From contig JACJYG010000006.1 in the NCBI GenBank assembly GCA_020636215.1, positions 744,001-808,000 on the forward strand: DNA of 64,000 nt, written 5' to 3'. This DNA is from Lewinellaceae bacterium. Its GTDB lineage: Bacteria > Bacteroidota > Bacteroidia > Chitinophagales > Saprospiraceae. Within the stretch, counting starts at the first letter, position 1; each line of letters opens with the position of its first letter. A program made the position numbers and the translations under genes. The notes beneath the pieces were generated by a model. That model was not told where the DNA came from. It ran no database searches and saw nothing but the letters and a program-made list of their open reading frames with translations. This document shows positions 1 to 7,674 of this stretch, piece after piece.

Positions 1-164
1 AATATAAATTCTTAACCCGCGGCACTAGAGACTTGCACATTAGGCCGTTTCCGGACATAGTCCCTCACGAACAAATAATACCTTGGTATTTTCCTCCTCA
101 TTCCACGCCACCCTAATAGCCATTGAGTAGATGAAAGGGAGGCGTTTAATCCCGGTAATCCCTT

Positions 165-327
165 AGAAGCTGTTTGAATTTGGTTTTTAGAATTTATTAT
201 AGGCTATCTTTTCGTCAATCAAGGCTCTTTTTGAGCCTCGTACCCATAGGTACGGGGCGAAAAAAAGCCGCAGAGTGGCGGAAAAAGAGGCATAATAAAA
301 CTGAAGGACTAAATTCAAACAGCTTCT
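165..327. repeat. 163-bp palindromic MITE-like element (copy A)
   Basis: The ends are perfect 17-bp inverted repeats: AGAAGCTGTTTGAATTT at 165-181 and its complement at 311-327. Inside, further arms pair (TTTATTATAGGC near the left, GGCATAATAAA near the right) and a near-palindromic apex contains TACCCATAGGTACG. A second copy of nearly the same length with the same kind of apex lies at 50358-50521. No reading frame is present. The shared size, terminal repeats and apex indicate a dispersed non-autonomous element or a large REP-like hairpin; which of the two cannot be decided here. The rest of 1-448 shows no gene. Confidence 0.7.
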
Positions 328-448
328 TAATCCGATAAATCCCGGTTCGAAACAACAGAGACGCCATCGATATAAGATAACATCGTACCAGGAATTTTAC
401 AAAAACCTCCTATTTTTACAAAAACCACTATACCTACAACCAAAAAAT

Positions 449-2680
449 ATGCGATTTCAAAAACTACTGCTGCTACTTTTCGCCCTGGCCATTGGAATGC
501 CATCCCTAATTGCCCAGGGCGCCTACGAATACCCCTTCCAAAACCCTGAATTGTCTCTTGACGCCAGGGTATCCGACCTGATTGGGCGGATGAGCCTGGA
601 GGAAAAGGTGTCGCTCATGCCCCATACCGCGGCGGCCATCCCACGCCTGGGCATCCCGGCATACGATTGGTGGAGCGAAGGCCTGCATGGCGTGGCGCGG
701 TCTTCACCCGGCACCATCTACCCACAGGCCATTGGCCTGGCCGCTACCTTCGACCCAGGTCTCATCGAGGCAGTCGCGGATGCCATTTCCGAGGAAGGGC
801 GGGCCATTTATCAGGCAGCTATCCGCAAAGACATTCACCGGCAATATATGGGCCTGACCTTCTGGTCCCCCAATATCAACATCTTCCGGGACCCGCGTTG
901 GGGGCGCGGCCATGAGACTTATGGCGAGGACCCCTTCCTCTCCGGAGAGATCGGGGCGGCTTTTGTGCGTGGTATCCAGGGAGACAACCCCGATTACCTG
1001 AAAGCGGCGGCCTGCGCCAAACACTTTGCCGTGCATAACGGCCCGGAAGCCAAACGGCACGTATTCAACGCCATCGCCAGCCCCAAGGACCTTAACGAGA
1101 CCTACCTGCCCGCTTTCAAGCGGCTGGTCGACGAGGGTGTGGCCGGCGTCATGTGCGCATACAACCGCACCAATGACGAGGGCTGCTGCATGAGCCCGAC
1201 ACTTCTACTCAAAACCTTGCGCCAGGAATGGGGCTTTCAGGGCTACGTCGTTTCCGACTGCTGGGCGCTGAGCGACCTGCACAGTTTTCACAAGATTACA
1301 GCTTCGGCGGAGGAATCCGCGGCGGCGGCGGTCAAGAGCGATGTCAATGTCAACTGTGGAGTGGTCTACAACCAATTGGACGAAGCGGTCCGGGATGGGC
1401 TGGCTACCGAGCAGGAGGTCGACCAGGCATTGGCCAAACAGCTCCGCATCCGCTTTCGCCTGGGGATGTTCGACCCACCGGGAAAAGTGCTCTATGCCGC
1501 GATCGGGGAAGCGCAGATCCACTCGGCTGCACATATTGAACTGGCGCGGCAGGCCGCTCAAAAGTCAGTGGTCCTGCTGAAGAACGATAACAATGCCCTG
1601 CCTTTGCGCCCCGATATCGGCCAGTTGTACGTCACCGGACCCAACGCCGCCGACCTGAACGTGCTGCTCGGCAACTACTTCGGCGTCGGCAGCGATATGG
1701 TCACTATCCTGGAAGGCATTGCCGGGCATGTGTCGCATACCACCGTGGTGCAATACAGCCAGGGGCTGCTGGTGGGACAAAAGGAAGTCACCATTCCCGG
1801 AATGAATTACAACGCCTCCAATGCCGATGCAACCATTGCCGTGATCGGCTTGTCACCCCTCGAAGAAGGAGAACAAGGCGACGCCATTGCCTCCGATTTC
1901 GGCGGCGACCGCCAGCGGATCGAGCTGCCCGCTCCACAGATCGAGTTTGTCAAAGACCTGAAAAAGCGCTGTGGCGAAAGGCCGTTGATCGTCGTGCTCT
2001 GTGGCGGCAGCGCCATGGCCTTTCCGGAGATCCTGGAAACCGCCGACGCCATCCTCTGGGTGGGCTATCCCGGTGAACAAGGCGGCAATGGGGTCGCGGA
2101 TGTACTCTTCGGCCAGGTAGCCCCCTCCGGCCGCCTGCCGGTTACCTTTTACGCCTCTACCGAACAACTGGGCGATTTTGAAGATTACCGCATCGCAGAA
2201 GGGGGCAGGACCTATAAGTATTTCCAGGGAACCCCGCTTTTCCCCTTCGGGTTCGGACTAGGCTATGGGAAGATTTCGTACGCACCCACCGGCTCCACCA
2301 GCCTGACGATGGAGGGAACCGGGAAACTGACGCTAAAAGTAAAAGTAGCCAATCAGGGCGCCATTCCGCAAGAAGAAGTCGTACAACTCTACGCACACAA
2401 AAACGATGCGCCCTTCCCCACGCCACAGTACGCCCTGAAGGCCTTTAAGCGGGTAGCCCTGGCGCCCGGGGCATCGGAAGAAGTGGAATTCACCGTCGAT
2501 AAACAAATGCTGGAAGAAGTGAATATGGAGGGGCAGCGCGTCCTGTTGCCCGGAGCCTATACCCTGTGGGTGGGCGGCGCCAGCCCTCATCCGCGCGTAC
2601 CCGCCCTGGGGGGCGCGAAACCCGTACAATTCAATATCACGCTTCGGCCAACCAAAAAAACTAAAGAAAGTAATGACTGA
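449..2680 (+). CDS. Glycoside hydrolase family 3 (beta-xylosidase/beta-glucosidase-like), exported
   Basis: A 743-residue secreted GH3 enzyme expected to remove non-reducing terminal sugars (xylose or glucose) from plant or algal oligosaccharides. Residues 1-23 form a signal peptide ending in a signal peptidase site near IAQG. The N-terminal TIM-barrel carries the family blocks RWGRGHETYGEDP (about 150-162), KHF (191-193) and the nucleophile motif VVSDC with Asp270. The Cys after this Asp, rather than Trp, is typical of the xylosidase-like branch. The alpha/beta C-terminal domain follows (about 370-610) and then a fibronectin-III-like domain (about 640-735). No T9SS sorting tail is present, so a periplasmic location is likely. 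The last 8 bp overlap the ROK kinase, so the two genes are probably co-transcribed for sugar release and phosphorylation. Substrate is inferred. Confidence 0.9.
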   Translation: MRFQKLLLLLFALAIGMPSLIAQGAYEYPFQNPELSLDARVSDLIGRMSLEEKVSLMPHTAAAIPRLGIPAYDWWSEGLHGVARSSPGTIYPQAIGLAATFDPGLIEAVADAISEEGRAIYQAAIRKDIHRQYMGLTFWSPNINIFRDPRWGRGHETYGEDPFLSGEIGAAFVRGIQGDNPDYLKAAACAKHFAVHNGPEAKRHVFNAIASPKDLNETYLPAFKRLVDEGVAGVMCAYNRTNDEGCCMSPTLLLKTLRQEWGFQGYVVSDCWALSDLHSFHKITASAEESAAAAVKSDVNVNCGVVYNQLDEAVRDGLATEQEVDQALAKQLRIRFRLGMFDPPGKVLYAAIGEAQIHSAAHIELARQAAQKSVVLLKNDNNALPLRPDIGQLYVTGPNAADLNVLLGNYFGVGSDMVTILEGIAGHVSHTTVVQYSQGLLVGQKEVTIPGMNYNASNADATIAVIGLSPLEEGEQGDAIASDFGGDRQRIELPAPQIEFVKDLKKRCGERPLIVVLCGGSAMAFPEILETADAILWVGYPGEQGGNGVADVLFGQVAPSGRLPVTFYASTEQLGDFEDYRIAEGGRTYKYFQGTPLFPFGFGLGYGKISYAPTGSTSLTMEGTGKLTLKVKVANQGAIPQEEVVQLYAHKNDAPFPTPQYALKAFKRVALAPGASEEVEFTVDKQMLEEVNMEGQRVLLPGAYTLWVGGASPHPRVPALGGAKPVQFNITLRPTKKTKESND

Positions 2681-3602
2681 TCAATCCATTGCCATTGGCG
2701 CCGATGTCGGCGGCAGCCATATCAGTTGCGCCGCTATTGACATGGCGGCAGGACAACTCCTCCCCGGTACCCAAATGCGGGCGAGCGTCGACAACAATGC
2801 GGATTCCGCCACCATCCTGGGCCAGTGGGCCCGGGCGCTGAACGACACCATCGCTCAGGTGGGCCCGGGCCGCATTGCCGGCATCGGGTTCGCCATGCCC
2901 GGCCCTTTCGATTACGTGAACGGCATTTCAAAGATGCAGCATAAATTCGTGGGCCTCTATGATGTCAATATTCCCGAGGCTTTACGGGGGCAGCTTAGCG
3001 TACCCCTGCCCATGCGCTTCCTGAACGACGCCACCTCCTTCGCCGTGGGCGAAGCCTGGCTGGGGCAGGGGAGGGGCCACGATCGCGTGGTGGCCATCAC
3101 CCTCGGCACCGGCTTCGGTTCCGCCTTCATCGACCAGGGCGCGCCGGTGGTGGTGCGGGAAGATGTGCCGGATCAGGGCTGCCTCTGGCACCTGCCTTTC
3201 GGAAATGGCATTGCCGATGAGTTTTTTTCCACCCGCTGGTTTGTGGGGGAATATGAAAAATTGGCCGGGAAAAAGCTGCCCCACGTGAAAGCCATTGCCG
3301 ACGCCAGCCCCCATGACGCCATCGCCGCCGGCTTATTCGTCCAGTTCGGAAAAAACCTCGCCACCTTCATCGGCCCCTGGCTGAAGCGCTTCGGAGCGGA
3401 CATCCTGGTGATGGGCGGCAATATCACCGGCGCTTATGCGCTCTTCGGCCCGGCCTACGAGCAGGGCCTGGCGGAGCAGGGGCTACACCTGCCGGCCAAA
3501 CCCTCTTCCCTCGGCGAGGACGCGGCGATGATCGGCTGTGCACGGCTGTTTGAGGAAGGATTTTGGGATAAGGTGGAGGGGGAGCTGAGGAGGATGTTGT
3601 AG
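2673..3602 (+). CDS. ROK family sugar kinase
   Basis: A 309-residue ROK (repressor, ORF, kinase) protein that probably phosphorylates the hexose released by the upstream GH3 enzyme. The phosphate-binding loop GADVGGSH is at residues 9-16, the catalytic pair Asn118-Asp119 lies in FLNDATSFAVGEAWL, and the second nucleotide loop LGTGFGS is at 144-150. No helix-turn-helix precedes the kinase fold, so it is an enzyme rather than a repressor. The usual ROK zinc motif CxCGxxGCxE is absent: the equivalent region (about 165-185) has a single Cys170. The start ATG lies within the last codons of the GH3 gene (ATGACTGA overlap), which argues for translational coupling. Glucose is the default substrate but is not shown. 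Confidence 0.85.
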   Translation: MTDQSIAIGADVGGSHISCAAIDMAAGQLLPGTQMRASVDNNADSATILGQWARALNDTIAQVGPGRIAGIGFAMPGPFDYVNGISKMQHKFVGLYDVNIPEALRGQLSVPLPMRFLNDATSFAVGEAWLGQGRGHDRVVAITLGTGFGSAFIDQGAPVVVREDVPDQGCLWHLPFGNGIADEFFSTRWFVGEYEKLAGKKLPHVKAIADASPHDAIAAGLFVQFGKNLATFIGPWLKRFGADILVMGGNITGAYALFGPAYEQGLAEQGLHLPAKPSSLGEDAAMIGCARLFEEGFWDKVEGELRRML

Positions 3603-3833
3603 AGGGGCGGAGGGCTTTGGCTGCTTCGGGTGTTTGGGTGCAGGGCTTCGCCCCTGGGAAATGGCTGGATGGTTAAATGGCTGAGCTTTGCGCTCCTTTG
3701 CGCCTTCTTTGCGGACCTTTGCGTTTCAAAAAAAGCAGGGGCAAATCCACAATCATTCAGCCATGTAGCCATTCAACCATTCCCCGGGCTCCCCGGAAGT
3801 ACCGGGCAGCAGAGAAAAATACCTATGGCAACA

Positions 3834-3863
3834 TTGTAATATAAAAAGAATGCTCTATATTTG
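3834..3863 (+). promoter_or_regulatory. Candidate Bacteroidota promoter pointing into the cassette array
   Basis: TATATTTG at 3856-3863 fits the TAnnTTTG -7 element exactly, and TTG at 3834-3836 lies 19 nt upstream as the -33 element. Transcription would run toward the first cassette about 370 nt away with no gene in between, which is where a cassette promoter would be expected. The call rests on the two short boxes only. Confidence 0.4.
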
Positions 3864-4205
3864 AAAGCGTAGTGTTGGGGCTGTTTGGTTGAGTTATGCC
3901 GGCTTCCTGTTCCGCACTCGGCATTTGGTGTTCCGGTTTTGAGTTGTTGGTTGGGAGATTGGCGAGGATGGGCTTGGTTCCGCATGCCCACTCGTTGCAC
4001 TCGCGTTCGGGTAGGCCTTTCGGTTTTTTTATCCGGCGGAGGGGGAAATACGGGCTTTCTTCCGCTTTCCGACTTCCCAATTCCGATAGGGTGTAAGGGG
4101 GGATAAGTGTTTGTAGCCGTTTGTAAACGGGTGTATGCGCAATTTGATGGTTTGAATTCAAGGTGTTGATTTACAGTTTTTTAGAAGAGAAACCGATAAG
4201 GGTTG

Positions 4206-4225
4206 TATCCGCAATATGGCGGATA
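4206..4225. other. Inverted repeat at the left edge of the cassette array, possible attI remnant
   Basis: TATCCGC (4206-4212) and GCGGATA (4219-4225) form a 7-bp inverted repeat just before the G|TT crossover point at 4233/4234. The sequence left of this G (GAGAT) lacks the ACG seen in the attC sites of the array, so the boundary is not an ordinary attC. It could be an attI-like site or the eroded end of an older attC. Confidence 0.3.
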
Positions 4226-4272
4226 TCGAGATGTTCGCTGCTATTAGATAAAAATAATCAAAAAAGAAATGA

Positions 4273-4956
4273 ATGGAAGTCTATAAAACATTACTATCAA
4301 TTTTAATCATTTTGATTGGAAGTTTTTCGATGACTTATGGGCAATCAGGAAAACCGTTGAAGTCAATTGTCTCGATTGAAAATCAGTATTTGATAGTAGG
4401 AGTTGATAATCCAATTAGAATAGTTGCACAGCAAAAAGAACCAGTTTCCATCAGTCAATTAAGTGTCAACTTCCAAGTATATAATTCCGAAAAAGTGCCG
4501 ATTGAAATTGCAGTACGTAACGGATATTTTATCATTCGACCTGATACGATTGGAATAGTTGAATTAAACATTACAATTGGAGACACCATAGAGACGAAGA
4601 CTTTAAGAGTGAAACCAATGGAAGCAGTTGGGCGATTGGGTGGTAAATACGGAGCAAATACTAATGGAAAAATTGGCGTTGGAGAATTCAAAGCACAAAT
4701 GGGAATAATTGCCCAAATCGAATGTTGTGGATTTGATGCGAAATGTAATGTATTGGAATTTCAAACAATCCGAATTAGTAATCGAAATCAAGTGGAAAGA
4801 AGAATAAACAAAGGAGGTAGATTTGAAAAGGAAACAAGAGAAATAATAATGAAGGCTGAATCGGGAGATATTTATATTTTTCGACAAATAAAATATAAAT
4901 GCCCAGGTTCAGAAAAACCCCAAAGACTTGATGATATGATTTTCGAAATTGAATAA
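4273..4956 (+). CDS. Cassette 1: exported stand-alone GldM C-terminal-domain protein
   Basis: A 227-residue protein with a signal peptide (about 1-23, ending SMTYGQ). Residues about 115-227 match the most conserved part of GldM, the periplasmic gliding/type IX secretion motor component: AVGRLGGKYG, then GEFKAQMGIIA, a Cys-containing FDAKCNV segment, GGRF, and a closing GDIYIF..IKYKCPGS block. Residues 25-110 look like the preceding beta-sandwich domain. The inner-membrane helix and long N-terminal region of true GldM are missing, so this is not the motor protein itself. It could bind the T9SS outer ring or act as an interference or decoy protein; that is inference. It is the only gene of cassette 1 and has AT-rich codon use. 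The stop lies 20 bp before the attC R' box. Confidence 0.75.
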   Translation: MEVYKTLLSILIILIGSFSMTYGQSGKPLKSIVSIENQYLIVGVDNPIRIVAQQKEPVSISQLSVNFQVYNSEKVPIEIAVRNGYFIIRPDTIGIVELNITIGDTIETKTLRVKPMEAVGRLGGKYGANTNGKIGVGEFKAQMGIIAQIECCGFDAKCNVLEFQTIRISNRNQVERRINKGGRFEKETREIIMKAESGDIYIFRQIKYKCPGSEKPQRLDDMIFEIE

Positions 4957-4976
4957 AGAAATAAGGGGTGAAAAGA

Positions 4977-5046
4977 GCAGCGAACAAAGCATACAACGGT
5001 CATGTCGGCTAAACGCCGCCACGCTGTGTATGCAACCGTTGTGTGC
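4977..5046 (+). other. attC site 1
   Basis: R' box GCAGCGAAC at 4977-4985, R'' box GTTGTGTGC at 5038-5046, crossover between G5038 and T5039. Inner arms GCATACA and TGTATGC pair. The left arm and middle (AACAAAGCATACAACGG, then CATGTCGGCTAAACGCCGCC) are nearly identical to attC 5. Confidence 0.85.
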
Positions 5047-5060
5047 TATTAAAATAAAAA

Positions 5061-5807
5061 ATGAAAGACTGGGAAAAATATGAAGGGCAAATATTTGAGA
5101 AACTAAAAAAAGAGTTTCCTGATTCTGATATAAAGAAAAATCAGAAAATTAAAGGAATATTCTCCAAGCGAAGTAGACAGATAGATATATTGGTAACAGC
5201 AAATTCAATTGGGAAAAAACTAAAAGTTGTCATTGATTGCAAGAAGTTTAGTAAGAAAATAAATGTAAAAACCGTAGAGTCATTTATTGGCTTTCTCGAA
5301 GATGTTGGAGCAAACCTTGGAATTTTAATTACTAATATTGGATATACCAAAAGTGCGTATACTCGAATTGAAAATTACGTAAGGGACATAAGACTTGACA
5401 TTGTTGAATTCAGCAAATTAGAAGATTATCATTTTAATTGGTATATCTGCGAGGCTTGCTATAATTCAGAAAAACCAAGAATGAGTGAGGTTTATTGGTC
5501 TGAACCCAATCTACTTGAGTTTAATGGCCTATTTCAACTAATTGAAATTGGCACATGTGATTATTGCGGCACTCCTCATATTAGATGTCAAGGATGTGGA
5601 ATGGTAATAGAAATTGATGAATTGGAATTTACAAACTGTATGTGTGGATTATCATTTGCCGTTGAACCAAATAGACCAGGAGATGAACCAAATAGACCAG
5701 GAGATGACCCTTCAGATGTTAAAGTAGTAATTAAGGAAATCGAAGAAAATTATTCTGAAGAAAATTTTGTTGACCCCAACCAATTGGATTTATTTGACCA
5801 GAAATAA
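5061..5807 (+). CDS. Cassette 2, gene A: Mrr-like PD-(D/E)XK endonuclease with zinc-ribbon tail
   Basis: A 248-residue protein. The N-terminal domain (about 1-120) has the Mrr-type restriction endonuclease pattern: a helix start (WEKYEGQIFEKLKKEF), Asp42 in QIDIL, and the D-x-K core VVIDCKK (Asp59, Lys61), then helices and strands ending near IVEF. Mrr-like nucleases cleave modified or foreign DNA, so a defence role is plausible but not shown. Residues about 130-200 contain paired cysteines (CEAC, CDYC, CQGC, CMC) that suggest one or two zinc ribbons. A direct DNA duplication near 5676-5704 gives the repeated peptide EPNRPGDEPNRPGDDP before an acidic C-terminus. The stop is followed after one base by the start of a second nuclease-like gene in the same cassette, so the two are very probably co-translated. 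Confidence 0.75.
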   Translation: MKDWEKYEGQIFEKLKKEFPDSDIKKNQKIKGIFSKRSRQIDILVTANSIGKKLKVVIDCKKFSKKINVKTVESFIGFLEDVGANLGILITNIGYTKSAYTRIENYVRDIRLDIVEFSKLEDYHFNWYICEACYNSEKPRMSEVYWSEPNLLEFNGLFQLIEIGTCDYCGTPHIRCQGCGMVIEIDELEFTNCMCGLSFAVEPNRPGDEPNRPGDDPSDVKVVIKEIEENYSEENFVDPNQLDLFDQK

Positions 5808-5808
5808 A

Positions 5809-6354
5809 ATGAGAAAAAATAAATTTAGAAAGAAACTGAAAAAGGCACTTGATAGATTAATCAAGAAGGACGGCGAAATGATTGCAGCTAATTTAGCTGA
5901 AAGGTCAATATGCCATAGATTGGGAATTTATCTTTATGAAACATTTAGAGAATTTGATGTTGATTGCGAATACAATGGATTTGAAGAAAATCATAGAAAT
6001 AGGAAAATTATAAACATTTTAAGAGAAAGAATTATTGAGTTAAATCGTTTGACAGAAAACGATACAGATGAAGAAGTATTAATTAGAAAGGTATTTCCAG
6101 ACATAATTATTCATCGAAGAAGGACGACAGATAATCTTCTCGTAATTGAAACAAAGAAATCGACAAATAATAATCAAGCTGAAATTGATTTTGACATAGA
6201 AAAGCTATCACGTTTCACCTCTAATGAAAATGGCAATTTATTAAATTATCAATACGGATTGTTTGTAAATTTCATTGTGAATGATGAACCGACTTACGAA
6301 TTAACTTGGTTCAAAAATGGACATCAAATAAGTGAAGATGAATTATTTGAATAA
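5809..6354 (+). CDS. Cassette 2, gene B: second PD-(D/E)XK nuclease-like protein
   Basis: The start chosen is ATG 5809, giving 181 residues; the frame stays open to an ATG at 5767, but that would overlap gene A by 41 bp. The protein has a basic N-terminus, then Glu31 in AERSICHRLGIYLYETF, the segment FDVDCEYN (about 49-56), Asp98 in FPDIIIH and the E-x-K motif VIETKK (Glu114, Lys116). This order (early Glu, PD, ExK) is that of restriction-endonuclease-fold proteins. No specific family name is claimed. The tail (about 140-181) is mixed beta and may recognise a partner or DNA. Two different nuclease folds packed into one mobile cassette with a 1-bp gap suggests a two-component anti-phage or anti-plasmid system; this is inference. 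Confidence 0.7.
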   Translation: MRKNKFRKKLKKALDRLIKKDGEMIAANLAERSICHRLGIYLYETFREFDVDCEYNGFEENHRNRKIINILRERIIELNRLTENDTDEEVLIRKVFPDIIIHRRRTTDNLLVIETKKSTNNNQAEIDFDIEKLSRFTSNENGNLLNYQYGLFVNFIVNDEPTYELTWFKNGHQISEDELFE

Positions 6355-6364
6355 AAAGAAAACA

Positions 6365-6436
6365 GCACACAACATTGCATAAAACGTTCATTGCCAGCAA
6401 AAGCTGGCAACGCCGTTTATGCGGGACGTTAGGCCC
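6365..6436 (+). other. attC site 2
   Basis: R' box GCACACAAC at 6365-6373, R'' box GTTAGGC at 6428-6434, crossover G6428|T6429. Inner arms GCATAAAACG and CGTTTATGC pair, and a terminal hairpin TTGCCAGC/GCTGGCAA closes the structure. The R' box matches the start of cassette 2 at 5039. Confidence 0.85.
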
Positions 6437-6470
6437 AACCGCCGCAATCAAAAAACCAAATAATTGAAAA

Positions 6471-6989
6471 ATGAAATTGGAATTCGACCCCAGGGGTAAT
6501 ATTATGCCATATGAAAAGATTGAATTGAGTTTCGATGAATTTCAGGATTTTTTCATAGTAAGCTTTGAAGGGCTAAATGAAATAAGAAAGGAGATCTTTG
6601 AAGACTATCGAACCTATTTGAATGATTTTAAAGAACAAGTTTCTGAAGATTTCATCCAATGGATCGATGGGAGTTATATCACCACCAAAGCGAATCCGAG
6701 AGATATTGACTTTGTGATGTTGATTGAGCAAGAAACTTTTGATCGGCATGAACGGCTGATAGAAGATAGATTCAGAAGGCATAAGGCAAAACAGGAATAT
6801 GGGAAAGTGGATGCCTATACTGTTAAAATGTACCCACAGGGGCATGAAAGGTATTTCGTGACTGAGTATGATTTAGTATATTGGAGAGGTTTATTCACAG
6901 AAACGAAGAGGAATAGGGCCAAAAAGAAGTTACCAAAAGGCTTCATCGAAATAAAATTTGGGGAATTTAAAAAATCCAGCCATGAATGA
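6471..6989 (+). CDS. Cassette 3, gene A: minimal nucleotidyltransferase-fold protein
   Basis: A 172-residue protein with the polymerase-beta-like nucleotidyltransferase signature GSx9DxD: Gly67-Ser68 in WIDGSYIT and Asp78/Asp80 in PRDIDFVMLI. A third acidic residue probably lies in the strand DAYTVKMY or later. Such minimal nucleotidyltransferases often act as antitoxins or toxins that AMPylate or pyrimidinylate a partner protein or tRNA. Here the neighbour is not an obvious HEPN toxin but a small helical protein whose start overlaps the last codons (ATGAATGA), so translation is coupled. The N-terminal 60 residues and basic C-terminus (KRNRAKKKLPKG) are not recognised. Enzyme fold confident; role inferred. 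Confidence 0.75.
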   Translation: MKLEFDPRGNIMPYEKIELSFDEFQDFFIVSFEGLNEIRKEIFEDYRTYLNDFKEQVSEDFIQWIDGSYITTKANPRDIDFVMLIEQETFDRHERLIEDRFRRHKAKQEYGKVDAYTVKMYPQGHERYFVTEYDLVYWRGLFTETKRNRAKKKLPKGFIEIKFGEFKKSSHE

Positions 6990-7200
6990 CCTGCAAATAG
7001 ATGAGAAGATTGCCCGGGTAGCAGATATCCTTGAACAAGTTGATAAACTGAACCATATGATTGAGTTCCATCGAGATCAATCTGGTGAAATGAGTATGGT
7101 GAGGCAATATGAGGAAATGAGGAGTGAATTTTTGGATGAACTAAGAGAGATACTGTCCAATTTCAACATTGACATTGAGATCAAGGGGAAAGCTGCATAA
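6982..7200 (+). CDS. Cassette 3, gene B: small helical partner protein
   Basis: The preferred start is ATG 6982 (72 residues, beginning MNDLQIDEK), which overlaps the upstream stop by 8 bp; an in-frame ATG at 6958 would overlap by 32 bp. The protein looks like two amphipathic helices (IARVADILEQVDKLNHMIEF and a second from about residue 45), which fits a coiled-coil or helical-hairpin partner. It contains no known catalytic motif. Its position directly behind a nucleotidyltransferase, in the same cassette, is the arrangement of a toxin-antitoxin or enzyme-plus-regulator pair. Which partner would be toxic cannot be told from sequence. Confidence 0.6.
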   Translation: MNDLQIDEKIARVADILEQVDKLNHMIEFHRDQSGEMSMVRQYEEMRSEFLDELREILSNFNIDIEIKGKAA

Positions 7201-7246
7201 TCCTGCCCAAATTCAATGAAAATTGAAAAATAAGGCGGCGGCTGAT

Positions 7247-7313
7247 GCCTAACAGCGGCTACCTGGCCATACTTCGCATCCGCTCCGTACGGCAGGTAGC
7301 CCAACGTTAGCGG
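7247..7313 (+). other. attC site 3
   Basis: R' box GCCTAAC at 7247-7253, R'' box GTTAGCGG at 7306-7313, crossover G7306|T7307. Arms GGCTACCTG and CAGGTAGCC pair. It belongs to a second attC type shared with sites 4 and 8, recognisable by CTACCTGGCCATAC and CGTACGGCAGGTAGCCCAACG. Confidence 0.85.
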
Positions 7314-7647
7314 ACAGGCGCAAAATTGTGAAATTGAAGAATTGAAATAGCCCAATCGGCAAGCGCGCCCAGCCGCCCGCACCAGCGGTTACCCAAAAGG
7401 TGGGAAGCCGGCCCTGAAATGGTTGCCCCTGGCAGCGGTACTTTGCCCCAAAGGTGGGTGAAGTTAAAATTCAGAAATCGGGAGATTCAGAAATTCAGAA
7501 AATTGAAAAATTGATCGAATAAGGCGGGATGCCAGTTTAAGGAAAGGCGGCAAAAAGCCGCCTAATTTCAAATAATGGCGCCCGATCCGCTAACACCGGC
7601 TACCTGGCCATACTCCGCATCCGCTCCGTACGGCAGGTAGCCCAACG
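7307..7647 (+). mobile_element. Cassette 4: 341-bp cassette without a gene
   Basis: Bounded by attC 3 and attC 4 with matching termini (TTAGCGG at the start, CCGCTAA in its own attC). No frame with a credible start, Shine-Dalgarno region or domain is present. The interior has A/T-rich direct repeats based on AATTCAGAAA and ATTGAAAAATTGA (about 7467-7520) and GC-rich blocks. It could encode a small RNA or carry a promoter for the next cassette, or be a decayed gene. Confidence 0.7.
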
Positions 7648-7654
7648 TTCTCGG
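7587..7654 (+). other. attC site 4
   Basis: R' box CCGCTAAC at 7587-7594, R'' box GTTCTCGG at 7647-7654, crossover G7647|T7648. The body differs from attC 3 at only a few positions although the R boxes differ. Confidence 0.85.
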
Positions 7655-7674
7655 TCATTAAAAAATAAAAAATC

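Larger units (their letters stand above)
3603..4233. other. Gene-free stretch ahead of the cassette array
   Basis: About 630 bp between the ROK kinase and the first cassette. The open frames on both strands here are low in complexity and carry no recognisable domain. In the usual place for an integron integrase gene there is no tyrosine-recombinase frame. The stretch holds a candidate promoter (3834-3863), a small palindrome with core CCGTTTGTAAACGG near 4112-4125, and an inverted repeat next to the first cassette (4206-4225). Confidence 0.6.

Noticed and set aside
3823..4161. Minus-strand frame of 112 codons upstream of the cassette array
   Set aside because: Low-complexity product without domain, signal or start context; it overlaps other open frames in the same non-coding stretch.
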